Below, piece by piece: positions 1 to 6,986 of a stretch of 64,000 nucleotides of DNA. Below the pieces are notes generated by a model that saw only the letters and a list, made by a program, of their open reading frames with translations, ran no database searches and had not been told where the DNA came from. Each line of letters starts with the position of its first letter. The stretch's first letter is position 1. Made by a program: the position numbers and the translations under genes. The stretch is from Sphingopyxis indica (GTDB lineage: Bacteria; Pseudomonadota; Alphaproteobacteria; Sphingomonadales; Sphingomonadaceae): contig NZ_FZPA01000001.1 in NCBI RefSeq assembly GCF_900188185.1, positions 248,001-312,000 on the forward strand. The letters are read 5' to 3'.

Positions 1-224
1 AGATCGACGAGATTTTCTCGGCCGAGAGCCACCAATATATTCTCTATGGCATGGGTTATCCGGTCCCTGGTCGGTTGGTGGCCAGCGATCGGGCCCGCGC
101 GGCGATCGCCGAAAATATGCGCCGCGCCCGCGCGCTGGCTGCGGCACTCCCCGCCAATCGCGATTATCTCGATGCGCTGCTTGCCGATCGGGGCGCGGCA
201 AATGTGCAAATGGAAGGATTTTGA
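1..224 (+). CDS. Tryptophan halogenase family protein, C-terminal end only
   Basis: Only the last 73 codons are in the window; the frame is open from base 3 and stops with TGA at 222-224. The residues YILYGMGYPVP and the following Ala/Arg-rich helix resemble the C-terminal end of flavin-dependent tryptophan-halogenase-like proteins, where the corresponding segment sits near the FAD/NADH-side C-terminus. Such proteins use reduced flavin, oxygen and halide, but members in glycan-utilisation operons of sphingomonads and Caulobacter have no proven substrate. The stop overlaps the start of the SapC gene (TGATG), so the two are translationally coupled. A second full halogenase lies three genes on. 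The family call rests on a short tail plus context. Confidence 0.65.
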   Translation, partial: IDEIFSAESHQYILYGMGYPVPGRLVASDRARAAIAENMRRARALAAALPANRDYLDALLADRGAANVQMEGF

Positions 225-943
225 TGACCCGGCACGCGCCCCTCGACAAGAATAGTCACCGCGACCTGCGCGTGCGCACCGATGTCGGTGCCGACCTCGG
301 CGATGCGGTGATGGCGACGCTGACCGTGCCGAACGAATTTCGCAACATTCAGGGGCATTTCCCGATCCTGTTCCGCCGCGAGGCCGGACAGTCCGATTTC
401 ATTGCCGTTGCGCTGTTCGGTTTCGAGAATGGAGAGAATCTGTTTCTCGAGGGCGATCGCTGGGACGCGCGCTATCGCCCGCTGTCGCTCGCGATTCAGC
501 CCTTCCTCGTCGGCCGCCCCGCGAGCGGCGACGGTCCGGGGCAGGTCCATATCGACCTTGGCCATGCGCGGATCGGCGGCGATGGCGAGGGCGTGCGGCT
601 GTTCGACGAAAACGGGATGGCGACCCCCTATCTCGAGGCCGCGGCCGAAAGGCTCGGCGCGCTCGACGAAGGCTATCGCGCGAGCGCCGCCTTTTTCGCG
701 GCCTTGCGCGACTACGACCTGCTCGAACCCTTCACGCTCGACATCGAGCTCGACGACGGATCGAAGAATTCGCTCGTCGGTTTTCATATCATCGACGAGG
801 CGAAGCTGCGCGCGCTCGACGCGGCGGCGCTCGGCCGCCTGCATGGCGAGGGGCATTTGATGCCGATCTTCATGGCACTCGCGTCGCTGTCGCAGATTTC
901 GGAGCTGGCGGCGCGCAAGAACCGCCGGATGCGCGATGGCTGA
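224..943 (+). CDS. SapC family protein
   Basis: This 239-residue protein has the layout of the SapC family (named after a Campylobacter S-layer gene cluster). It opens with a polar N-terminus, followed by LTVPNEFRNIQGHFPILFR, a segment typical of the family, and it has no signal peptide or membrane helix. An ATG at 224 is preferred over a TTG one codon upstream because it overlaps the previous stop. It sits between two halogenase genes and directly before a cupin gene, an arrangement that recurs in TonB-receptor-linked sugar loci of Sphingomonadales and Caulobacterales. The biochemical role is unknown; a structural or helper role for the halogenase/cupin pair is inference from context only. 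Confidence 0.85.
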   Translation: MTRHAPLDKNSHRDLRVRTDVGADLGDAVMATLTVPNEFRNIQGHFPILFRREAGQSDFIAVALFGFENGENLFLEGDRWDARYRPLSLAIQPFLVGRPASGDGPGQVHIDLGHARIGGDGEGVRLFDENGMATPYLEAAAERLGALDEGYRASAAFFAALRDYDLLEPFTLDIELDDGSKNSLVGFHIIDEAKLRALDAAALGRLHGEGHLMPIFMALASLSQISELAARKNRRMRDG

Positions 944-1967
944 GCGCGACGCCGCCATCTATGATGGGCTCGCGCGCGTGCCGGAGGTCGCATGCGAAAA
1001 GGGGGCAGGGCTCGACGCGCTCCTGAAAGGCGCGCGCGAGCCCTTTGTCCTGCGCGGCCTGGTCGCCGACTGGCCGCTGGTCGCCGCCGGCAAGGAGTCC
1101 GCACGGGCGGCGCGGCGCTATCTGGTGGACCGTGCCCGCGACCGGCCCTTTTCGGTCTCGATCGGTCCGCCCGGTCACGACGGCCGGCTGTTCTATGACG
1201 CCGACATGGCGATGAATTTTCGCAGCGGCACCGGCAAGCTCGCCGATATTTTCGCCGGCATCGAAGCGGCCGAGGAGCAGGGCGAACAACGAACCGTCTA
1301 TCTCGGTTCGATCGACATCCCGTCGCATTTCGACGGACTCGACGAAGCCAACAGCGTCGATCTCGGCGCGCGCGAACCATTCAGGAGCATCTGGATCGGC
1401 ACGCGCACGCGAATTGCTGCGCACAACGACTTTCCGGACAATCTTGCCTGCTGTGCGGTCGGCCGCCGCCGCTTCACGCTTTTTCCGCCCGATCAGTATC
1501 GCAATCTCTATCTGGGGCCGATCGACAACACTCCGGCAGGGCGCACGGTGAGCATGGTCGATTTCGACGCGCCCGACCTCGCCGCCCATCCGCGCTTCGT
1601 CGAAGCGATGGCGCATGGGCAGGTCGCCGAACTCGAACCCGGCGACGCGATCTTCATCCCGTCGATGTGGTGGCACCATGTCGAGGGGCTCGAGCCGTTC
1701 AATATCCTCGTCAACTATTGGTGGCGCGACACGCCCGCCTGGCTCGGCCAGCCGCAGGCCGCGCTCAATCACGCGATCCTCGCGATCCGCGACCTGCCGG
1801 CGGCCGACAAGGCGATCTGGCGCGACCTGTTCGACCATTATGTTTTCGATGCCGGTAAGGATGTCACCGCGCATATTCCCGAAAAGGCACGCGGTATCCT
1901 CGCGCCGCTGACGGCCGAGACCGCGGGGCGCCTGCGCGCCTTCCTGCTGAGGATGTTGAGCAAATGA
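936..1967 (+). CDS. Cupin-like (JmjC-type) protein
   Basis: The protein has 343 residues and resembles the cupin_8/JmjC-like group of Fe(II)/2-oxoglutarate-type oxygenase folds. Visible metal-ligand candidates are the HND motif (HxD) in AAHNDFPDN and a distal His in SMWWHHVEG, with a core strand FTLFPPDQYRNLYLGPID between them. A hydroxylase or sensor activity is plausible but unproven. The gene starts 8 bp inside the SapC gene and ends overlapping the downstream halogenase by 4 bp, so these genes form one tightly coupled operon. Proteins of this type regularly accompany SapC and tryptophan halogenase in sphingomonad glycan loci. Confidence 0.85.
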   Translation: MAERDAAIYDGLARVPEVACEKGAGLDALLKGAREPFVLRGLVADWPLVAAGKESARAARRYLVDRARDRPFSVSIGPPGHDGRLFYDADMAMNFRSGTGKLADIFAGIEAAEEQGEQRTVYLGSIDIPSHFDGLDEANSVDLGAREPFRSIWIGTRTRIAAHNDFPDNLACCAVGRRRFTLFPPDQYRNLYLGPIDNTPAGRTVSMVDFDAPDLAAHPRFVEAMAHGQVAELEPGDAIFIPSMWWHHVEGLEPFNILVNYWWRDTPAWLGQPQAALNHAILAIRDLPAADKAIWRDLFDHYVFDAGKDVTAHIPEKARGILAPLTAETAGRLRAFLLRMLSK

Positions 1968-3466
1968 ACGAAGAGAAGCATGTCCGGCGCATCGTGATCG
2001 CGGGCGGCGGCACCGCGGGCTGGATGGCGGCGGCGGCGATCGCGCGGACGCTGGGGCCGGCGGTCGACCTCACGCTCGTCGAATCCGAAGCGATCGGGAC
2101 GATCGGGGTCGGCGAGAGCACGATCCCGCCGCTGGTCAACTACAACCGGCTGCTCGGGATCAACGAGGCCGATTTCATGCGCGCGACACAGGCGACCTTC
2201 AAGCTCGGCATATTGTTCGACGACTGGAAGGATGTCGGCACCCGCTATTTCCACAGCTTCGGGCTGACCGGCAAGGATCACTGGTCGGCCGGCTTCCAGC
2301 ATTTCTGGATGCACGGGCGCGCCAAGGGGCACGAACAGCCCTATGACGATTATTGCCTCGAGCTGGTCGCGGCGCTCGACGGCAAGTTCGCGCATCTCCC
2401 CGACGACCGGATGAACTACGCCTATCAGCTCGATTCGGGGCTCTATGCCCGTTTCTTGCGCCGGATGGCGGAAAAGGACGGCACGAAGCGGATCGAGGGC
2501 AGGATCGGGCGCGTCGAACTCGACGCCGAAAGCGGCGACATCGCTGCGCTGGTCCTCGATGGCGACCGCCGGATCGAGGGCGACATCTTCCTCGACTGCA
2601 CCGGCTTTCGCGCGCTGCTGATCGAAGGCGCGCTGCACGCGGGCTTCGACGACTGGACCCACTGGCTGCCGTGCGACAGCGCGATCGCGCTTCAGACGCC
2701 GAATGTGCGCCCGCCGGTGCCCTATACGCGCGCGATGGCGCACGACGCCGGCTGGCAGTGGCGCATCCCGCTCCAGCATCGCAGCGGCAACGGCCTCGTC
2801 TATTGCAGTCGCTACCTCGACCGCGATGCCGCGCTCGAACGCCTGCTCGGCAATATCGAGGGCGAGCCACTTACCGAGCCCAATTTTCTGCGCTTCACCA
2901 GCGGCGTGCGGCGTCGCCAATGGTATCGCAACTGCGTCGCGATCGGCCTGTCGGGCGGCTTCATGGAGCCGCTCGAATCGACGAGCATCCACCTGATCCA
3001 GCGCGCCGTGCTGCGTTTCGTGCGGATGCTGCCCGCCGGCCGCGTCAGCGCGCGCGACGTCGCCGAGTTCAACGATCAGCAGGGACAGGACATGGAGCAG
3101 ATCCGCGACTTCCTGGTCCTGCACTATAAGGTCACGAACCGCCGCGACAGCGCCTTCTGGCGCCAATGCGCGGACATGCCGATCCCCGACAGCCTGACGC
3201 AGAAGATCGAGCTGTTCCGCGAAACCGGCCGCGTTTTCCGCCGCAACGAGGAATTGTTCGCCGAAAACAGCTGGGTGCAGGTGATGATGGGGCAGGGGAT
3301 CGAGCCGCAAAGCTATCATCCGATCGCGACCAAGCTGCGCGACGACGAGCTTGAAAAGCTGCTCGCGACGATCCGCGGGCAGGTTTCCGACACGGTCGCA
3401 AAACTGCCCGAGCACCATGCCTATGTCGCGCGTTATTGCGGCGCGGAGGCGGCCGAAGCGGCATGA
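1964..3466 (+). CDS. Flavin-dependent tryptophan halogenase family protein
   Basis: This is a full-length (500 residues) member of the PrnA-like flavin-dependent halogenase family. The N-terminus has the FAD-binding GGGTAGWMAAAAIA motif, followed by the GVGESTIPP segment carried by these enzymes. GWQWRIPLQHR matches the WxWxIP signature thought to keep the enzyme from acting as an ordinary monooxygenase, and SWVQVMMGQGIEPQSYHP is the family C-terminal block. Known members chlorinate or brominate aromatic substrates using FADH2 from a partner reductase; the substrate of the TonB-locus members is unknown. ATG at 1964 overlaps the upstream stop by 4 bp. Its own stop overlaps the GH16 start (ATGA). 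Confidence 0.9.
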   Translation: MNEEKHVRRIVIAGGGTAGWMAAAAIARTLGPAVDLTLVESEAIGTIGVGESTIPPLVNYNRLLGINEADFMRATQATFKLGILFDDWKDVGTRYFHSFGLTGKDHWSAGFQHFWMHGRAKGHEQPYDDYCLELVAALDGKFAHLPDDRMNYAYQLDSGLYARFLRRMAEKDGTKRIEGRIGRVELDAESGDIAALVLDGDRRIEGDIFLDCTGFRALLIEGALHAGFDDWTHWLPCDSAIALQTPNVRPPVPYTRAMAHDAGWQWRIPLQHRSGNGLVYCSRYLDRDAALERLLGNIEGEPLTEPNFLRFTSGVRRRQWYRNCVAIGLSGGFMEPLESTSIHLIQRAVLRFVRMLPAGRVSARDVAEFNDQQGQDMEQIRDFLVLHYKVTNRRDSAFWRQCADMPIPDSLTQKIELFRETGRVFRRNEELFAENSWVQVMMGQGIEPQSYHPIATKLRDDELEKLLATIRGQVSDTVAKLPEHHAYVARYCGAEAAEAA

Positions 3467-4392
3467 TCGCGGCGCTTGGCCTGATGCTCGCCGCGACGGC
3501 GGCCACCCCGGCGCCTGCGGGCGATTGGCGGCTCGTCTGGTCGGACGAGTTCGACGGCCCGGCGATCGACCGCGCGAAATGGGACTTCGATGTCGATTGC
3601 TGGGGCGGCGGCAATAACGAACGCCAATGCTATACCGACGACCCGCGCAACGCAGCGGTCGAGGACGGCCGGCTGGTCATCACCGCGCGCAAGGAGCGCG
3701 CGACCGGTCCCGCCTGGCCGGTCGCGCAGCGCAGCGACCCCGAAAAGGCGAAAGCGACCGCGACGAAAGACTTTACCTCGGCGCGGCTCGTCACGCGCGG
3801 GAAGGCGGCGTGGACCTATGGCAAGGTCGAGGTGCGGGCAAAGCTGCCGCAGGGGCAGGGGACATGGCCCGCGATCTGGATGCTGCCCGATGACGCGCGT
3901 TATGGCGCCTGGGCCGCGTCGGGCGAGATCGACATATTGGAAGCGGTGAATCTGGGCGTCGCGTGCAACGACTGCACCGGCGGGATCGAGAACCGCATAC
4001 TCGGCACGCTGCATTTCGGCGGGACGGCGCCGGACAATGTGCATAAGGGCGCCGAAACCGTATTGCCCGCGCCGCTCGACGGCTGGCACGTCTTCGGCAT
4101 CGTCTGGCGCAAGGGTCGGTTCGACTGGACCATCGACGGCCGTGTCTATGCGACCCAGGTCGCGGGCGACTGGAACACGGCGGCAACCGACGATCCGGCG
4201 GCGCCGTTCGACCGTCCGTTCCACCTGATCCTCAACCTCGCGATCGGCGGCGGCCTGCCCGAGAGCCGGACGGCGGGCGGGGTCGACGAAAGCGGCTATC
4301 CGAAGCGGATGGAAATCGATTGGGTTCGCGTCTGGCAAAGCGATGCGAAGGACGCTAGCAGCGAGCGCGAAGCGGGGGGCGAAAAAGACTGA
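3463..4392 (+). CDS. Glycoside hydrolase family 16 endo-beta-glucanase
   Basis: The 309-residue protein begins with a signal peptide that ends about residue 19 (ATPAPA). The catalytic GH16 motif GEIDILEAV is present, with nucleophile E155, helper D157 and acid/base E160. The motif form ExDxxE is typical of laminarinase/lichenase-type GH16 enzymes, which cleave beta-1,3 or mixed-linkage glucans in the periplasm or outside the cell. Other family landmarks are LVWSDEFDG near the N-terminus and YGKVEVRAKLPQG before the active site. The ATG at 3463 overlaps the halogenase stop; the gene is followed with 1-bp overlap by a LacI regulator. Together with the downstream GH3 enzyme it suggests laminarin-like glucan use; the exact substrate is inferred. 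Confidence 0.93.
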   Translation: MIAALGLMLAATAATPAPAGDWRLVWSDEFDGPAIDRAKWDFDVDCWGGGNNERQCYTDDPRNAAVEDGRLVITARKERATGPAWPVAQRSDPEKAKATATKDFTSARLVTRGKAAWTYGKVEVRAKLPQGQGTWPAIWMLPDDARYGAWAASGEIDILEAVNLGVACNDCTGGIENRILGTLHFGGTAPDNVHKGAETVLPAPLDGWHVFGIVWRKGRFDWTIDGRVYATQVAGDWNTAATDDPAAPFDRPFHLILNLAIGGGLPESRTAGGVDESGYPKRMEIDWVRVWQSDAKDASSEREAGGEKD

Positions 4393-5453
4393 TGGGGCGT
4401 CGACGGCAGTCGGTAACGATCAAGCATGTGGCGGCGGATGCAGGGGTTTCACTGCAGACGGTGAGCCGCGTCATCAACAACGAACCCAATGTCCGGCCCG
4501 AAATGCAGAAGCGGGTGCAGGCGTCGATCGACAAGCTCGGCTATGTGCCGTCGATCGCCGCGCAGCGGATGAGCGGGTCGCGATCCTATCTGATCCTGGC
4601 GATCAACGACCGCGAGCGCACGATTGCCGACTGGCGCGGGCGGCAGGGGATCGACTGGGTCGACCAGATGCTGCTCGGCGGGATGCTCAAATGCGCCGAA
4701 CTCGGCTATCGCATGATCTTCGAACTCGTCGACACGCATAACGACCATGTCGAGCGCGAATTGCGCGCGACGATCGCCGCGCTTCAGCCCGACGGCGTCG
4801 TGCTGACCCCGCCGCACTCGGACAATCCGCTGATCGTCGGGCTGCTCGACAAGGCGAAGATCCCGTTCGCGCGCATCGGCTCGCTCGGCAACGGCGCGGG
4901 CATTCCGCTGACGATGGACGACGAAGGCTCGGCGCAGCTCGCGACCCGGCACCTGATCGACCTCGGCCACCGCCGCATCGGCTTCATCGCGGGCTCGCCC
5001 GAATATAATCTGAGCGGCTGGCGCGTCGATGGCTGGCGCGAGGAGATGGAGGCCGCGGGCCTCGCCGACGAAGCGCTGCTCGCGTGGGGCGATTTCAGCT
5101 ATGCCTCGGGCGAGGCGGCGGCGCGGACCTTGCTCGACAGCGCCGACCCGCCGACCGCGATCATCGTCAGCAACGACCAGATGACGCTCGCGACGCTCGA
5201 GGTCGCGCGCGCGCGCGACCTCGAAATTCCCCGCGACCTTTCGATCATCAGCTTCGACAATACCCCGATCGTGCGTTTCACCCAGCCCCCGCTGACTGCG
5301 GTCGATCAGCCGATCGCCGAGACGGTGTCGCGCGCGGTCGAACTGATCATTGCGGCGCAGCGTGGCGAGGCACCGAGCAAAACGCCCACCGTCGTGCGCG
5401 GCAGTCTCGTCGAGCGCGGCTCGACCGCGCCGCCGCCCAAGGCGCGCCGATGA
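4392..5453 (+). CDS. LacI family transcriptional regulator
   Basis: The 353-residue protein has an N-terminal LacI helix-turn-helix (VTIKHVAADAGVSLQTVSRV, residues about 7-26) with the hinge region around VPSIAAQRMSGSR. This is followed by a periplasmic-binding-protein-like effector domain with typical phrases such as IGFIAGSPEY and IIVSNDQMTLA. It should bind an operator as a dimer and release it on binding a sugar, probably an oligosaccharide from the glucan locus. The gene lies inside the operon it probably controls, between the GH16 and MFS genes with 1- and 4-bp overlaps. A LacI-type palindrome is present in front of the GH3 gene at 6955-6968. The effector is unknown. Confidence 0.93.
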   Translation: MGRRRQSVTIKHVAADAGVSLQTVSRVINNEPNVRPEMQKRVQASIDKLGYVPSIAAQRMSGSRSYLILAINDRERTIADWRGRQGIDWVDQMLLGGMLKCAELGYRMIFELVDTHNDHVERELRATIAALQPDGVVLTPPHSDNPLIVGLLDKAKIPFARIGSLGNGAGIPLTMDDEGSAQLATRHLIDLGHRRIGFIAGSPEYNLSGWRVDGWREEMEAAGLADEALLAWGDFSYASGEAAARTLLDSADPPTAIIVSNDQMTLATLEVARARDLEIPRDLSIISFDNTPIVRFTQPPLTAVDQPIAETVSRAVELIIAAQRGEAPSKTPTVVRGSLVERGSTAPPPKARR

Positions 5454-6649
5454 CCGATCAGGAAACGCCGCGGCGCCAGTCGCTCGGCTTCCTGCTGCTC
5501 TATGCGCTCGCGGCCGCGGGCGGCGCGATGGCCTATGTGCCCTTCCTCACCATCTTGCTCCCCGCGCGGATGACCGCGCTCGCGGGCGAGGCCGATGTTC
5601 AATATCTCGGCTATGTCACCTTTTGCGGCGCTGTCGCCGCAAGCGCGGCGGGCATCCTCTTCGGCTGGCTCAGCGATATCACGCAGAACCGCCGCACCTG
5701 GATCGCCGTCGGGCTGACGCTGACGATCGCGCTTCTGCTCGCGGTCCCGCTTGCCGAGGATGTCGGGACGCTGATCGGCATCATCATCGCTTGGCAGTTC
5801 GCGCTCAACATGATGCTCGGGCCGCTTTCGGCGTGGGCGGGCGACTGCGTGCCCGATGCGCAAAAGGGATTGCTCGGCGGCCTTCTTGCCTTTTCGCCAA
5901 CGCTCGGTGCCTGGTCGGGCGCGGTCGCGACGCACCCTGGGCTGGTGTCGGTCGACGGGCGGCTGGGGGTCGTCGCGCTGATGGTCGCAGGCGCCGTGCT
6001 GCCGGTGCTGCTGTTCGGCCGGCCGCGCCCCTTTCCCGAACTGACCGCGAAACCCGTGGTCCTTGCGGGGGAGGTGCGTGCGGCGCCCAAGGGGCCGGCG
6101 ATCCGCATGTGGCTTGCGCGCCTGCTCGTCCAGATCGCCGAGGCGGCGCTGTTCGCTTATCTCTATTTCTGGTTCCGCTCGATCGACCCGACGATGGAGG
6201 ATAATGAGAAAGCGCGGCTTTTCAGCATCGCGCTGACGCTCGCGGTGCCGATCGCGCTCGTCGCGGGGCGCTGGGCCGACCGCAACGACCGGCCGTTCCT
6301 GCCGCTGATCGTGGGAGCCAGCGTTTCGGCGCTGGGGCTGGTCGGCATGGCGCTCGCGGCCGACGCCGATGGCGCGAAGCTCGCCTATCTGTTGTTCGGG
6401 ATCGCGACGACGGTCTTCCTCTCGCTCCATTCGGGCCAGACGCTGCGCATCCTGCCACGACCGGATCGCCGCGGGCGCGACCTCGGAATCTTCAACCTCA
6501 CCAACACTATGCCATCGCTCATCATGCCGTGGCTGACGATCTCGCTTGTGCCCGGCTTCGGGTTCGAGATGCTGTTCCTGCTGCTCGCGGCGCTCGCGGT
6601 CGCGGCGGTCCTGCTGCTCGCCACCATGCCCCGCGCATTCCGGAACTAG
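5450..6649 (+). CDS. MFS transporter, sugar permease-like
   Basis: The protein has 399 residues and about twelve hydrophobic segments, with the loop GWLSDITQNRRTW matching the major-facilitator motif between helices 2 and 3. The central cytoplasmic loop follows FGRPRPFPE. It probably carries the sugars released by the glucan hydrolases across the inner membrane; this follows from position only. ATG at 5450 is chosen because it overlaps the LacI stop by 4 bp. Translation ends at TAG 6647-6649, and this stop codon lies inside the left terminal repeat of the 270-bp inverted-repeat element that follows, so the element may have trimmed or changed the original C-terminus (last residues RAFRN). Confidence 0.88.
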   Translation: MTDQETPRRQSLGFLLLYALAAAGGAMAYVPFLTILLPARMTALAGEADVQYLGYVTFCGAVAASAAGILFGWLSDITQNRRTWIAVGLTLTIALLLAVPLAEDVGTLIGIIIAWQFALNMMLGPLSAWAGDCVPDAQKGLLGGLLAFSPTLGAWSGAVATHPGLVSVDGRLGVVALMVAGAVLPVLLFGRPRPFPELTAKPVVLAGEVRAAPKGPAIRMWLARLLVQIAEAALFAYLYFWFRSIDPTMEDNEKARLFSIALTLAVPIALVAGRWADRNDRPFLPLIVGASVSALGLVGMALAADADGAKLAYLLFGIATTVFLSLHSGQTLRILPRPDRRGRDLGIFNLTNTMPSLIMPWLTISLVPGFGFEMLFLLLAALAVAAVLLLATMPRAFRN

Positions 6650-6915
6650 GTCGTAAACTCATAAATGGCGCCATCGAGGTTTGAGGCAAAATGGCCCGGT
6701 GCGAGAAGAGAAGGCACAGGAATATGTCGATATTTCAAGACTTCTCGACGAAGCAATGGGCCATTTTGGTCAAATCCCTTCGGGACGCCCAAATGGCTTC
6801 CATCTCGGGGCGAAAGCCGCTTGGAAAGGCAACCAGCCTTCCCGGCGCGTCTTTCCCCCCGACCTGTTCGCCATTTGGGCGCCTCGATGGCGCCATTTAT
6901 GAGTTTACGACCTAG
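6646..6915. mobile_element. 270-bp inverted-repeat (MITE-like) element
   Basis: Perfect 34-bp inverted repeats bound this stretch: 6646-6679 (starts CTAGGTCGTAAACTCAT) and 6882-6915. Inside are two more inverted pairs, CAAAATGGCCC with GGGCCATTTTG (about 6687 and 6757) and CGCCCAAATGGC with its complement ending at 6881. The ends read CTAG, so a CTAG or TA target duplication is possible but cannot be told apart from the palindromic end itself. It holds no transposase gene; the short open frames across it are lower in GC and unlike known proteins. It fits a non-autonomous miniature element or a structured spacer between the MFS and GH3 genes. It also fills the only long gap here. Confidence 0.7.
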
Positions 6916-6954
6916 GCGCTTGATTTCGCATCGCCGCTATGCGAGATCAAAGAT

Positions 6955-6968
6955 TGATAACGTTCACA
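6955..6968. promoter_or_regulatory. Putative LacI-family operator before GH3 gene
   Basis: TGATAACGTTCACA has the pattern of LacI/GalR-family operators: central AACGTT dyad with TG and CA at the ends. It ends 18 bp before the GH3 start codon, where a bound repressor would block initiation. The regulator encoded at 4392-5453 is the obvious candidate. A second, weaker dyad (TCGCAT/ATGCGA) lies at 6926-6944. Confidence 0.55.
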
Positions 6969-6986
6969 ATATAGAATGGGAGAGAC

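Noticed and set aside
1838..3418. Long open frame on the minus strand opposite the second halogenase
   Set aside because: It mirrors the coding frame of a well-supported gene in high-GC DNA, has no ribosome binding site and no family likeness. The same holds for 50070-51980 opposite mutL, 45400-47172 opposite mrdA and 20436-21437 opposite the FGE gene.
6681..6915. Short open frames inside the 270-bp element, one with a transposase-like QWAIL string
   Set aside because: Too short for a transposase, no catalytic residues, and largely made of the inverted repeats themselves.
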